The notes beneath the pieces are model-generated. The model was not told the origin of the DNA. It worked only from the letters and a program-made list of their open reading frames with translations, and did no database searches. Shown here piece after piece: positions 1 through 9,041 of a stretch of DNA of 53,474 bases; position 1 is the first letter of the stretch; every line of letters starts with the position of its first letter. Where the stretch lies: positions 1 through 53,474 of the forward strand of contig CAMJHQ010000022.1 in assembly GCA_946405625.1 (NCBI GenBank), written 5' to 3'. Position numbers and translations under genes: made by a program. Source of the stretch: an uncultured Lachnospiraceae bacterium (GTDB lineage: Bacteria; Bacillota; Clostridia; Lachnospirales; Lachnospiraceae).

Positions 1-2
1 TG

Positions 3-1340
3 ACATCTGATTACACATCAACATCAGAAGCTGAAAGAGATGTGACATCTGATTACACATCAACATCAGAAGCTGAAAGAGATGTGACATCTGATTATAC
101 ATCTACATCGGAAGTTGAGATAGCTGCGGCATCTGATCATACATCAGCAGTTGAATCTGATGTGACAGACAGCTATTCATATGTTGAAGAATCAGCGGAT
201 GAAACTTCTTCAGGAACGGAATCAGAGAGTAGTCCGATTTCTGAACATGAGATCAAGGTAGATGTTGACATTGATTCAGATAATGGATTCGAAGCTGAAT
301 TTGATACTGAAGCTGAAGCCGAAGAGGATCAGGATGAGGATTCGACTTATAGTTACAGTTTTAAGTCCAGTCCGGAATTCAGTACGATAATCGGATTTGA
401 TTCAGAGCAGGAATTTAAACAGCAGTTACAGTCGGAACTTGAATCTATAGATAAACAGAAACCGGAACCTGAACCTGAACCAAAAGAGGAACCGAAACCT
501 GAACCTGAACCTGAAGTTAAGACATCCATCAAGTATGGACTTAAGACACCGTTTGGCACAGGATCAGTATTCGGCACAGGTACAAAGTCAGAACCTGAAC
601 CTGTATTTGGCTCCGGACCATCATTTGGAACAGAGGAAAAGATTACATTCGGTCCGGGACTTAGACCTTCGTTCTCATCAGAAGATAAAATTTCATTCAA
701 AAGAGAGACGGATAGTTCTGTTAAACCTTCTGCTGAAACGGTTGTATCTGAACCGTTGGCAGAACCTGAAATAAAATCCGAGACAGAAACAGTAATGGAA
801 TCCGCTTCGGAAACAGTTAAAGAATCTGTAACAGAAACAGTTTTTGAATCAACTTCAGAAATACTTACAGAAACGAAGTCGGATACCTTTGGCAGTCCTG
901 TTACAGAAGAAGTGACAGAGCCGTCGGTTGAGGTTACGGTTGAACCCGAAACTCAGATATATGAAAAACCTGAAGCTGAGGCTTATGATGAACCTAAGGC
1001 TTATGTTGAACCTGAGGCTGAGGTTATAGAGGAGTCTGAAGATACGGTTATTATAGAACCGGATATAGATGATGTTATCGAAGCACCATCAGAGGGTGGA
1101 ACCGCTGACGTATATGAAGGAGAAACAGAACCGGCATACCTTATGGTAAAACCGAGATTTGAATTTCCTGAATTTAAAACAGATCTCTTCCCTGCAGTCA
1201 GACAAAACTTTGATATTGAAAATAAGTTTGATGACATTGTTAATGAGAAGCAGAGTGAGCTTGATGCTAAGCTTAAAGCTGAGGATGAAAAAATGAGGGA
1301 AGCACAGGAGTTGCTTGCATCACTTGGTATTGAGATTTAG
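3..1340 (+). CDS. Acidic repeat protein, 5' end cut off by window
   Basis: The reading frame is open from the first base of the window (first full codon at 3), so the true start lies upstream. The visible 445 residues are very rich in Glu, Asp, Ser, Thr and Pro. They begin with a 14-residue tandem repeat (TSDYTSTSEAERDV type): two nearly exact copies at about 3-86, then two decayed ones. A Pro-Glu/Lys-Pro-Glu stretch follows at about 460-520, then Gly-Phe-rich GTGS/FGSG motifs and many Glu-Pro-Glu and Glu-Thr-Val segments. The C-terminal 80 residues look more ordered and end in a short charged helix (ELDAKLKAEDEKMREAQELL). No membrane segment or catalytic motif is visible. It lies 67 bases upstream of the coiled-coil gene on the same strand and may be co-transcribed with it. 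I do not recognise the family; it may be a mostly disordered scaffold or linker protein. Confidence 0.75.
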   Translation, partial: TSDYTSTSEAERDVTSDYTSTSEAERDVTSDYTSTSEVEIAAASDHTSAVESDVTDSYSYVEESADETSSGTESESSPISEHEIKVDVDIDSDNGFEAEFDTEAEAEEDQDEDSTYSYSFKSSPEFSTIIGFDSEQEFKQQLQSELESIDKQKPEPEPEPKEEPKPEPEPEVKTSIKYGLKTPFGTGSVFGTGTKSEPEPVFGSGPSFGTEEKITFGPGLRPSFSSEDKISFKRETDSSVKPSAETVVSEPLAEPEIKSETETVMESASETVKESVTETVFESTSEILTETKSDTFGSPVTEEVTEPSVEVTVEPETQIYEKPEAEAYDEPKAYVEPEAEVIEESEDTVIIEPDIDDVIEAPSEGGTADVYEGETEPAYLMVKPRFEFPEFKTDLFPAVRQNFDIENKFDDIVNEKQSELDAKLKAEDEKMREAQELLASLGIEI

Positions 1341-1407
1341 TATATATTTCAGATTGATTATAAGATATAATGTATAATTAGTAATGTATTAAAGGAGGTA
1401 CATAGCA
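1341..1407 (+). other. Intergenic spacer with strong RBS for the GTG-started gene at 1408
   Basis: The spacer is very AT-rich and holds two TATAAT-like hexamers (1366-1371 and 1373-1378), but I find no convincing -35 at proper spacing, so a promoter is only possible. AAAGGAGG at 1391-1398 lies nine bases before GTG 1408 and fixes the start of the next gene. Confidence 0.5.
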
Positions 1408-4400
1408 GTGGCTGTTGACCAAAGAGAAGCCTTAATTGCAGCGGTTCGTGCACAGGTTGAGAAGGAACGTGCTGAGAAAGCTGCAAAACTGCAGAGAGAG
1501 CAGGAGGCAATGGCATTTTCCGGCAAAAACAAACCGAAGAAAGAGGCAGAAGGCCAGAAAAAGTATAAGACCCTCACACCTGAGGAACTTGCCAAAATCC
1601 AGGAGAAGAAGAGAAAGAAGCGTGCTGAAGAACTCGGCATTGAACTGGATGAGAACGGCAATCCAAAGGTGCAGGAAACAGATACTGAAGTTCTTAAAGG
1701 CCCCGGCTCAAATACTGAAGAAGGATCAGATGATAAGACTACTGTACTTACTGCTGATATGAAAGAAGGATTGGGTGGAGTTAAGAAAGATGGTGGTCTT
1801 AATTCTATTCCTGAACCTACAGGAGGACTTAATGGCGGACTTGGAGGAGGGCTTGGTTCCGTTCCTACAGGTGGTCTTGGTCTTGATATTAAGGTAGTAG
1901 ATAATAAAGATGGAAAAGCATCCTTCAGTGCTGATGGAAATACCGTTAATGCTGATGAATCCGGATGGGTATCCAGTGATGAACCGGCTAAAGGCAAGAA
2001 GAGTCAGGATGACATTGATAGTATCATTCCTAACAGAGCAGGCGGTTCTGCAGATGCTGCATCAATGTACGACATAGATGATGAAGACGATTCATCATTC
2101 GCAGCACAGGCAAAGACTATTGCTGAAAAGACTGCTGAAGATGATAAGAAAGAAAAAGCTCAGCAGGAAGCTCATAAAACCAAGGATGGTCAAGGAAAGA
2201 GTGAAGATGAGCATCATGATGATCCTAAGGTTGGAAAGAAACGTTCTACAGCAGGAATGAAGAGAGCTGATGAAGAGCTTGACAGAATTGCTGCTGCTAA
2301 GCAGAAGGCTGCTGCAAGAAGAAAGGCAGAAGAAGAGAAGCGTAAGGCTGATGAGCAGGCTGCCGAAGGTGCTTCATTAAGCGATGAAGATAAGAAGAGA
2401 GCTGAAGAGGCTGCAAAACTTGCGGCAGAACGTAAAGCTGCTGAGGAAGAAGCAAAGAAGAAGGCAGAGGAGCTTGCAAAGAAGAGAGCTGCCGAGGCTG
2501 AGGCTAAGAGAAAGGCTGAAGAATTTGCAAAGAAAAGAGCAGAAGAAGCTGCAAAGAGAAAAGCAGCTGATGCAGCTAAGCGTAAAGCATTAGAAGAAGA
2601 GAGAAAGAAAGCTGCTGAGAAGGCACGTATGGATGCTATAGCTGAGCAGAAGGAAACAGCTAAGCTGAATGCCAAGAAGGAAATTGAGGCTGCTGATTCA
2701 GAAATCAAAGCAGCTGAAGAAAGACTTGACCAGATTAAGAAAGCTGTTGAAGATGCCAAGAAGAAGGCTGAAGCTTCAAAGGCTCAGAAGGTTGAGGTTA
2801 AGGATATTCCTGCTGCTCTTAAGAGAAAGCTTTTGAATGCAGAAGAAGCAAGAATTGCTGCTGCAAAACTTCTTGTTGATTCAGATACTGCTATTGAAGA
2901 AGCTGTTGCTAAAGTTTCTGAAGTACAGAAGGAAGAAGAACAGGCAAAGGCAGATGCTCTTAAAGAAGCTAAGGTAGAAGCTGAAAAGGTTAAGCAGGAA
3001 GCAATCAAGGCAGCTATTGCTGAGGTCGAGAAGGAAGCTGAAGAAGCTGCAAAGACATCCGATGAGAAGTTTGCTAAGGCGAGAGAAGATGCTCGCAAGG
3101 ATATAGAAGCAAAGAAACAGGAAGCTTATAAAGCTGCTCAGGTTAAAGAAGAGGAAGCAAAGAATGCTGTTGCCGATCTTCAGAAGAAGGCTGATTTAGC
3201 GGCTGATGAAGTTAAAAAGGCAGAAGAACATGTTACTGCCGAGTTCGAAAAGGTTAAGGCTGCAGAGGAAGGAATAAAGAGTGCAGCTGATAAGAAGATT
3301 GTAGCTGATAAAGTTGTTGCAGATGCAGAGAAAGCCGTTGAAGACGCAAAGAAAGCTGTTGAAAATGCAGAGAAGGCTCTCAATGATGCTAAAGCCGCAC
3401 GCGAGCTTACAATTAAGGATGAGGAAGCTGCAAAGAAGGCTAAGACTGATGCCGAAAAGCTTGTTAATGACGCAAGAGGCAAGGTTGATGCTGCAAGAAA
3501 TGCAGAAAAAGCCGCAATAAAGCTTGTTGATACAGCAAAGACTGCAGTAGATAAGGCTAAGGCTTCAGGTGATGAGGAAGCTAAGAAAATCGAAGAAGCT
3601 TCTAAGGCGCGTTTCGCTGCAATTGATGCAGATGCTGAAAAGGATGCAAAGACAAGAGCATCAGCTCTTGAAGGAGCAAAGAAAAAGGCAGAAGAAGTTG
3701 CAGCAAAGAAGTCAGACGATGGACTTTCAGCTCTTATCGATGCTGCTGTAGCTAAGGCAATAAATGCACTTTCACCGAAAAGAACAGAAGCAGAGAAGGC
3801 TGTTCAGGCTGCTAAAGACAGCAAGGCTAAGATTGCTGAAGATCTCAAGGCGAGAGATGCTGATGTAAAGAACGTTGAAAAAGAAATTGCAGATACAAAG
3901 AAAGCCGCTGAAGAAGAGGCTGCAAAGGCAGCAGGAACTGTTTCAAGTGAAGAAGTTACTGAACTTGAAAAGAAACTGAAAGATGCTGAAAAGGCAATAG
4001 AAGAAGCAAAGAAATCCAAGAAGGATGCTGAGCAGAGACTTGCTGATGCAGATAAGATCGATCTTGATCTTTCAACAGTCGCTGACGGAGGAAGACTTCC
4101 TCTTGCTGCATATTATCTTGAGAAATATCTCAGTATCGAAGATGCTGATGATCAGATAGTAAATGCATTTAATACAATCTCTCAGAATGCTGATAGACCA
4201 AGAAATGTAGTTATTCTCGGACGTCATGGATTCGGTCAAGTTTGTGTTGGTGAAGATTTTGCAAGAAGCTTCTATGATATGGGAATCTGTAAATCAAAGA
4301 CTATCGCTAAGATTAAGGCACAGGCACTTAACAAGGTTAACCTCGGACCTGCTATGGAGAAGCTTAAGGGCGGATGTCTCGTAGTAGAGAATGCAGGTCT

Positions 4401-4788
4401 TGTAACACCGGCAAGACTTAAAGAGATAGTTGAGCTTTCAGACAGCGAGAAGTTTGATTTTGTAATAATTCTTACAGGTGAGATTGATTCAATAACAAGA
4501 CTCTTCGACGGATGTGTTGAAGTTGTTCCTGATTTCGAACATCTTATCGAGCTTCAGAAGGTTGACAGAAATGATATGGGTATCATTGCTCTCGGTTACA
4601 TGATGCAGAGAGGATATCTCTCAGGGGAAGATGTTTCCGAAAAGCTGAAGAATATCATTCTCGGTATGGAGGATGGAAACCTTGACAGACTTATTGCTTA
4701 TCTTGATGAATCGATCACAAGATGTGATGAGAGAGAAAAGAAGGCTGGCAAAGAAGATAAGTTAATTCTTGCTGAAGATTTAGCATAA
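1408..4788 (+). CDS. Large coiled-coil protein with degenerate AAA-like C-terminal domain
   Basis: This is a 1126-residue, probably cytoplasmic protein with no signal peptide or membrane segment. The start is GTG, supported by AAAGGAGG nine bases upstream. In order it has a basic, charged N-terminus (1-90), a Gly-rich linker (about 128-165), an acidic region, a long Ala/Lys/Glu-rich coiled coil (about 275-890) resembling TolA-type helices, and a globular C-terminus (about 890-1126). The last part resembles a CbbX/CfxQ-like AAA+ fold. At the P-loop position it reads GRHGFGQV (938-945), with Gln for the Lys and Val for the Thr/Ser. At the Walker B position it reads LVVENAG (about 991-997), with Glu-Asn for Asp-Glu. 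ATP hydrolysis is therefore doubtful. A terminator follows at once and an MreB-like gene lies 64 bases downstream. A structural or scaffolding role is inference. Confidence 0.8.
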   Translation: MAVDQREALIAAVRAQVEKERAEKAAKLQREQEAMAFSGKNKPKKEAEGQKKYKTLTPEELAKIQEKKRKKRAEELGIELDENGNPKVQETDTEVLKGPGSNTEEGSDDKTTVLTADMKEGLGGVKKDGGLNSIPEPTGGLNGGLGGGLGSVPTGGLGLDIKVVDNKDGKASFSADGNTVNADESGWVSSDEPAKGKKSQDDIDSIIPNRAGGSADAASMYDIDDEDDSSFAAQAKTIAEKTAEDDKKEKAQQEAHKTKDGQGKSEDEHHDDPKVGKKRSTAGMKRADEELDRIAAAKQKAAARRKAEEEKRKADEQAAEGASLSDEDKKRAEEAAKLAAERKAAEEEAKKKAEELAKKRAAEAEAKRKAEEFAKKRAEEAAKRKAADAAKRKALEEERKKAAEKARMDAIAEQKETAKLNAKKEIEAADSEIKAAEERLDQIKKAVEDAKKKAEASKAQKVEVKDIPAALKRKLLNAEEARIAAAKLLVDSDTAIEEAVAKVSEVQKEEEQAKADALKEAKVEAEKVKQEAIKAAIAEVEKEAEEAAKTSDEKFAKAREDARKDIEAKKQEAYKAAQVKEEEAKNAVADLQKKADLAADEVKKAEEHVTAEFEKVKAAEEGIKSAADKKIVADKVVADAEKAVEDAKKAVENAEKALNDAKAARELTIKDEEAAKKAKTDAEKLVNDARGKVDAARNAEKAAIKLVDTAKTAVDKAKASGDEEAKKIEEASKARFAAIDADAEKDAKTRASALEGAKKKAEEVAAKKSDDGLSALIDAAVAKAINALSPKRTEAEKAVQAAKDSKAKIAEDLKARDADVKNVEKEIADTKKAAEEEAAKAAGTVSSEEVTELEKKLKDAEKAIEEAKKSKKDAEQRLADADKIDLDLSTVADGGRLPLAAYYLEKYLSIEDADDQIVNAFNTISQNADRPRNVVILGRHGFGQVCVGEDFARSFYDMGICKSKTIAKIKAQALNKVNLGPAMEKLKGGCLVVENAGLVTPARLKEIVELSDSEKFDFVIILTGEIDSITRLFDGCVEVVPDFEHLIELQKVDRNDMGIIALGYMMQRGYLSGEDVSEKLKNIILGMEDGNLDRLIAYLDESITRCDEREKKAGKEDKLILAEDLA

Positions 4789-4805
4789 ACATTTATGCAG
4801 ATATT

Positions 4806-4840
4806 ACAGCCGGTGCTTAAAAAGCATCGGCTGTTTTTTA
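4806..4840 (+). terminator. Rho-independent terminator after the coiled-coil gene
   Basis: A 13-bp stem (4806-4818 with 4822-4834, one G-T pair) with an AAA loop is followed by a run of T from 4834 to 4839. It sits 17 bases after the stop codon and only 13 bases before the mreB start, so it could also attenuate readthrough into mreB. Confidence 0.85.
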
Positions 4841-4852
4841 AGGGAGTATCAG

Positions 4853-5872
4853 ATGTACAGAGTTGATATAGGTATGGATCTTGGAACCTCTAAGGTTTCA
4901 ATATATATGAGAGACAAAGGAATAGTAATAAATCAGCCGGCGGTAATAGCATATGAGAGAAAAACCAGAAAGATTGTTGCCGTTGGAACAAAAGCCAAGA
5001 AGATGATCGGAAAGACCGATGACAGCATAGTTGTAGAGCTTCCTATAAGAAGGGGTGTTATATCACAGTTTTCATTGGCTGAAAGAATGATCAAGGCATT
5101 CGTCAAAAATGCTCTCAGAAAAAGAAGGCTTTTCGGAAGACCTAATATATGCGTGACGATACCTATGGATATTTCTGAGGTTGAGAGGAATGCGGTCCTT
5201 TCTGCTGTTGAAAAACTCGGAGCCAGAGGAAGACAGCTGATTTCGGCACCGATAGCGGCGGCTATCGGTTCGGGTGTAGATGTAATGGAAGCATCAGGCC
5301 ATATGATAATAGATATCGGAGGCGGAACTACCGAAATCGCGATCATTTCCGCTGGTGATGTTGTGATAGGTGAATCCATGAAGCTCGGAGGTGATGACTT
5401 CACGGAAGCACTTTCGAGATATGTCAGAAGAAAATATAATGTACTGCTCGGAGACCTGTCAGCCGAAGACGCAAAGATAGAGGCCGGTGCCGTAATGATC
5501 AGAGCTAATGATATAACACATGAAATAAAGGGCAGAAATGTAATGACGGGCCTGCCGGCTAAGGTTGAACTCTCATCTAACGAGACTGTTGAAGCTTTAT
5601 CGGAGCTTGCAAACCGTATAGCTGACAGAGCACTTCATATTATAGATAAGGCTGATCCGGACGTTTTAACTGACATTTCAGAGGAGGGAATTATGCTTTC
5701 CGGAGGAGGAAGTCAGCTTTACGGAATGGAAAAACTGATAGCTGAAAGAACAGGTATAAAGGTTATACCGTCTGCCGAACCGGTAAATGTACTTGCGGCA
5801 GGTGCCGGTATGGCCGGAAAGTATATTTCATATATTGAAGCCGAAAAACGTCAAAATGACATTGATAATTAG
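4853..5872 (+). CDS. mreB: MreB/Mbl-like bacterial actin
   Basis: This 339-residue protein is the normal length for MreB-family actins, which polymerise on the inner membrane face and guide wall synthesis in rod-shaped cells. Visible actin-fold motifs are the phosphate-1 loop IGMDLGTSK near the N-terminus, an RRGVI segment near residue 67, phosphate-2 DIGGGTTE (about 155-162), and the C-terminal adenosine motif LSGGGSQLYGMEKL (about 282-295). AGGGAG lies just before ATG. No mreC or mreD follows, and the neighbours are coiled-coil and repeat proteins, so this may be an extra MreB paralogue and not the main mreBCD copy. The RBS follows a terminator hairpin directly, so any dedicated promoter would have to lie inside the upstream gene or hairpin. 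Family assignment is firm; the choice among mreB, mbl and mreBH is not. Confidence 0.88.
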   Translation: MYRVDIGMDLGTSKVSIYMRDKGIVINQPAVIAYERKTRKIVAVGTKAKKMIGKTDDSIVVELPIRRGVISQFSLAERMIKAFVKNALRKRRLFGRPNICVTIPMDISEVERNAVLSAVEKLGARGRQLISAPIAAAIGSGVDVMEASGHMIIDIGGGTTEIAIISAGDVVIGESMKLGGDDFTEALSRYVRRKYNVLLGDLSAEDAKIEAGAVMIRANDITHEIKGRNVMTGLPAKVELSSNETVEALSELANRIADRALHIIDKADPDVLTDISEEGIMLSGGGSQLYGMEKLIAERTGIKVIPSAEPVNVLAAGAGMAGKYISYIEAEKRQNDIDN

Positions 5873-5905
5873 AAGATACATACAAAATATAGTCAATTTG
5901 TTTAG

Positions 5906-5934
5906 TTGCGTAGACGCGGTATTTATGCTATTAT
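5906..5934 (+). promoter_or_regulatory. Putative promoter of the butyrate operon
   Basis: TTGCGT (5906-5911), a 17-base spacer and TATTAT (5929-5934), with an extended -10 TG at 5926-5927. It lies upstream of thlA and leaves a leader of about 70 bases. That leader contains a hairpin-forming stretch at 5941-5960 (GTTCTTTTT against AAAAGGAAC). Confidence 0.6.
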
Positions 5935-6008
5935 TTAGAAGTTCTTTTTGTAAAAGGAACATTGGAAGACAAATATTTAATCACAATTTAAAATGGAGGT
6001 AAAATTTA

Positions 6009-7205
6009 ATGGCAAAGAAAGTCGTATTAGCTGGTGCTTGTCGTACAGCAATCGGAACCATGGGAGGATCACTCAGCACTACTCCGGTGGCAGATCTTGG
6101 TGCTATCGTAATCAAGGAAGCCCTCACACGAGCTGGTGTTCCTGCAGATCAGGTTGATCACGTTTATATGGGTTGTGTAATCCAGGCAGGACAGGGACAG
6201 AATGTAGCTCGTCAGGCTGCAATCAAGGCAGGTCTTCCTGTTGAGTGTCCGGCAGTGACGATCAACGTAGTTTGCGGATCCGGACTTAATGCAGTTAATA
6301 TGGCTGCACAGATGATTCAGGCAGGTGATGCTGATATCGTTGTTGCAGGCGGTATGGAGAACATGTCAATGGCTCCTTTCGCACTTCCTAATGGCCGTTA
6401 TGGATATAGAATGACTTGGCCTTCAAACAGCCAGGGTGCTCTTGTTGATACAATGGTTAAGGATGCTCTTTGGGATGCATTCAATGACTATCATATGATC
6501 AAGACAGCTGATAATGTAGCAGAGCAGTGGGGACTTACAAGAGAAGAACTTGATGAGTTTGCTGCAAACTCACAGCAGAAGTGTGAGAAGGCTATGGCTG
6601 AAGGCGCATTTAAGAGAGAAATTGTTCCTGTAGAGATAAAGAAGAAGAAGGAAACAGTTGTATTTGATACAGATGAGAATCCTCGTGCAGGTATCACAGC
6701 TGAAGGCCTCGGAAAGATGAGAGCTATCAATCCTGATGGATATGTTACAGCAGGTAACGCTTCAGGTATTAATGACGGAGCTGCTGCTATCGTTGTTATG
6801 TCAGCTGAGAAGGCAGAGGAGCTTGGTGTTAAGCCTATGGCTACTTTCGTTGGTGGAGCTCTTGCAGGTGTTGCACCTGAGATCATGGGTGTTGGTCCTG
6901 TAGCAGCTACAAAGAAGGTAATGGCTAAGACAGGTTATAAGATTGAAGATTTCGATGTAATCGAAGCTAATGAGGCTTTTGCTGCTCAGTCAGTAGCAGT
7001 AGGCAAGGATCTTGGAATCGATGTTGAGAAGCAGCTTAACCCACGTGGTGGTGCTATCGCACTCGGACATCCGGTTGGAGCTTCAGGATGCCGTATCCTT
7101 GTAACACTTCTTCATGAGATGGAAGATATGAATCTCAAGAAGGGTCTTGCAACACTTTGTATCGGTGGTGGTATGGGATGTGCAACCATCGTAGAGAGAG
7201 ACTAA
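6009..7205 (+). CDS. thlA: Acetyl-CoA acetyltransferase (thiolase)
   Basis: It condenses two acetyl-CoA to acetoacetyl-CoA, the first step of butyrate synthesis. The 398 residues match biosynthetic thiolases. The acyl-accepting Cys89 is in VVCGSG, the C-terminal active-site His is in [10 protein letters not shown], and the second catalytic Cys is in CIGGGMGCA near the end. The N-terminus [11 protein letters not shown] is also typical. GGAGG lies just before ATG. It is the first gene of the operon, ten bases ahead of crt, and has its own likely promoter at 5906-5934. Nothing is missing. Confidence 0.96.
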   Translation: MAKKVVLAGACRTAIGTMGGSLSTTPVADLGAIVIKEALTRAGVPADQVDHVYMGCVIQAGQGQNVARQAAIKAGLPVECPAVTINVVCGSGLNAVNMAAQMIQAGDADIVVAGGMENMSMAPFALPNGRYGYRMTWPSNSQGALVDTMVKDALWDAFNDYHMIKTADNVAEQWGLTREELDEFAANSQQKCEKAMAEGAFKREIVPVEIKKKKETVVFDTDENPRAGITAEGLGKMRAINPDGYVTAGNASGINDGAAAIVVMSAEKAEELGVKPMATFVGGALAGVAPEIMGVGPVAATKKVMAKTGYKIEDFDVIEANEAFAAQSVAVGKDLGIDVEKQLNPRGGAIALGHPVGASGCRILVTLLHEMEDMNLKKGLATLCIGGGMGCATIVERD

Positions 7206-7215
7206 GGAGACTGTT

Positions 7216-8010
7216 ATGGCTGAATTTATCAAATATGAGCAGGACGGTTTTGTAGGTGTTATCACCATTGATCGTCCGAAGGCGCTTAATGCACTTAATT
7301 CACAGGTTCTTGAAGAACTTGAGGAAACATTTAAGGCTATAGATTTAGATGCTGTAAGAGCAGTAGTACTTACAGGAGCTGGTGAGAAGTCTTTTGTAGC
7401 AGGTGCTGATATCGGAGAGATGTCAACACTTACAAAGGCTGAAGGAGAAGCTTTTGGTAAGAAGGGAAATGATATTTTCAGATTTATCGAGACATTCCCT
7501 ATCCCTGTAATAGCTGCTGTTAACGGATTTGCACTTGGCGGCGGTTGTGAGATTTCAATGAGCTGCGATATCAGAATCTGTTCAGACAATGCAATCTTCG
7601 GTCAGCCTGAGGTTGGACTCGGAATTACACCGGGATTCGGCGGTACTCAGAGACTTGCCAGAATAGTAGGCGTCGGAATGGCTAAACAGCTTATTTATAC
7701 AGCAAGAAATATTAAGGCTGATGAAGCGCTTCGTATTGGGCTTGTAAATGCTGTTTATCCTCAGGATGAACTTCTTGATCAGGCTAAGAAGCTTGCTTCT
7801 ATCATAGCAGCAAACGCTCCGATAGCTGTCAGAAACTGCAAGAAGGCAATCAATGACGGACTTGATGCAGATATGGATCAGGCTATAGTTATTGAAGAGA
7901 AGCTCTTCGGTGATTGCTTTGAGACTGAGGATCAGAAGGCTGCTATGGCTAATTTCCTTGAAAAAGATAAGGAAAAGAAGCTTAAGGTTGTACCTTTTGT
8001 AAATAAATAA
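7216..8010 (+). CDS. crt: 3-hydroxybutyryl-CoA dehydratase (crotonase)
   Basis: It dehydrates 3-hydroxybutyryl-CoA to crotonyl-CoA. The 264 residues form one enoyl-CoA hydratase/isomerase domain. The oxyanion-hole segments are FVAGADIGEM and ALGGGCE. The two catalytic glutamates are Glu112 (GGGCE) and Glu132 (GQPEVGLG), 20 residues apart as in rat crotonase. AAGGAGA precedes ATG, and the gap to the thiolase is ten bases, so translational coupling is likely. The 62-base gap to hbd shows no terminator. Confidence 0.95.
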   Translation: MAEFIKYEQDGFVGVITIDRPKALNALNSQVLEELEETFKAIDLDAVRAVVLTGAGEKSFVAGADIGEMSTLTKAEGEAFGKKGNDIFRFIETFPIPVIAAVNGFALGGGCEISMSCDIRICSDNAIFGQPEVGLGITPGFGGTQRLARIVGVGMAKQLIYTARNIKADEALRIGLVNAVYPQDELLDQAKKLASIIAANAPIAVRNCKKAINDGLDADMDQAIVIEEKLFGDCFETEDQKAAMANFLEKDKEKKLKVVPFVNK

Positions 8011-8072
8011 TTATAGTAATTTAATTTGTAATTTCATAGATGAATAATGAATATATTTAGGAGGAATAAGAA

Positions 8073-8915
8073 ATGGTAGTAGGTATCGTTGGTGCAGGAA
8101 CTATGGGTTCCGGTATTGCACAGGCTTTCGCTATGACAGACGGCTATGAGGTTCGTTTATGCGATATCAAGCAGGAGTTTGCTGATGGCGGAAAGGCTAA
8201 GATCGAAAAGAACATCAACTTCCTTGTTGGTAAGGAAAAGATTACAGCAGAGAAGGGTGCAGAGATTCTCGGAAAGATCCAGACCGGTCTTAAGGATATC
8301 TGTGCAGATGCTGATCTTGTTGTAGAAGTTGCTCCTGAGAATATGGAGCTTAAGAAGCAGACATTTAAGGAACTGATGCAGATCTGCAAGGCTGATTGTA
8401 TTTTTGCAACAAATACATCATCACTTTCAATTACCGAAATCGGTTCTGTTCTTGACAGACCTCTTATCGGAATGCATTTCTTCAATCCGGCTGACAGAAT
8501 GAAGCTTGTTGAGGTTATTGCAGGCGGTAATACACCTGATGATCTTGTTGAGAAGATCAAGGGTATTGCTACAGAAATCGGAAAGACTCCGGTACAGGTT
8601 GCTGAAGCTCCGGGATTTGTAGTTAACAGAGTTCTTATTCCTATGATCAACGAAGCAATCGGCATCTATGCTGACGGTATTGCTACAGTTGAGGATATTG
8701 ATACAGCTATGATACTTGGATGCTCACATCCTATGGGACCTCTTGCACTTGGAGATCTTGTTGGTCTTGACATCGTTCTTGCTATCATGGAAGTTCTTCA
8801 GAATGAGACAGGCGATCCTAAGTATCGTCCTCATCCACTTCTTCGTAAGATGGTTCGTGCCGGAAAGCTTGGCCGTAAGACAGGAATCGGATTCTACGAT
8901 TATTCAAAGAAATAA
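8073..8915 (+). CDS. hbd: 3-hydroxybutyryl-CoA dehydrogenase
   Basis: It reduces acetoacetyl-CoA to 3-hydroxybutyryl-CoA with NAD(P)H. The 280 residues start at once with the Rossmann motif [14 protein letters not shown]. The catalytic His (about 135) is in GMHFFNP, followed by the Glu of VEVI, the Asn in NRVL, and the C-terminal substrate helix ([12 protein letters not shown]). AGGAGG lies upstream of ATG. In the operon it follows crt and precedes bcd. An imperfect hairpin without a T-tract (8928-8967) separates it from bcd. Confidence 0.95.
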   Translation: MVVGIVGAGTMGSGIAQAFAMTDGYEVRLCDIKQEFADGGKAKIEKNINFLVGKEKITAEKGAEILGKIQTGLKDICADADLVVEVAPENMELKKQTFKELMQICKADCIFATNTSSLSITEIGSVLDRPLIGMHFFNPADRMKLVEVIAGGNTPDDLVEKIKGIATEIGKTPVQVAEAPGFVVNRVLIPMINEAIGIYADGIATVEDIDTAMILGCSHPMGPLALGDLVGLDIVLAIMEVLQNETGDPKYRPHPLLRKMVRAGKLGRKTGIGFYDYSKK

Positions 8916-8927
8916 TAGTTTTTTTAT

Positions 8928-8967
8928 CCCGGGACTGTACTTTTCGCGCAAATTTACAGTACCCGGG
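8928..8967 (+). other. Stable hairpin between hbd and bcd, no T-tract
   Basis: CCCGGG (8928-8933) pairs with CCCGGG (8962-8967), and ACTGTA with TACAGT (8955-8960). There is one bulged A and a short inner stem. A run of T precedes the hairpin and none follows, so it is not a canonical terminator on either strand. An RNA processing or stability element inside the operon is a reasonable inference. Confidence 0.6.
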
Positions 8968-9041
8968 TTGTTGTGCGTTTAATACTATGTTTTTCGGAGA
9001 AGACATATAGTTAATAGAAATATATTTGGAGGAATGAATTA

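Noticed and set aside
2214-4019. Long Ser/Ala-rich open frames on the minus strand opposite the coiled-coil gene
   Set aside because: They arise from the biased Lys/Ala/Glu codons of the plus-strand gene and have no ribosome sites or recognisable domains.
8928-8967. Terminator after hbd
   Set aside because: There is no T-tract on the 3' side in either direction, and bcd-etfBA continue the same pathway.
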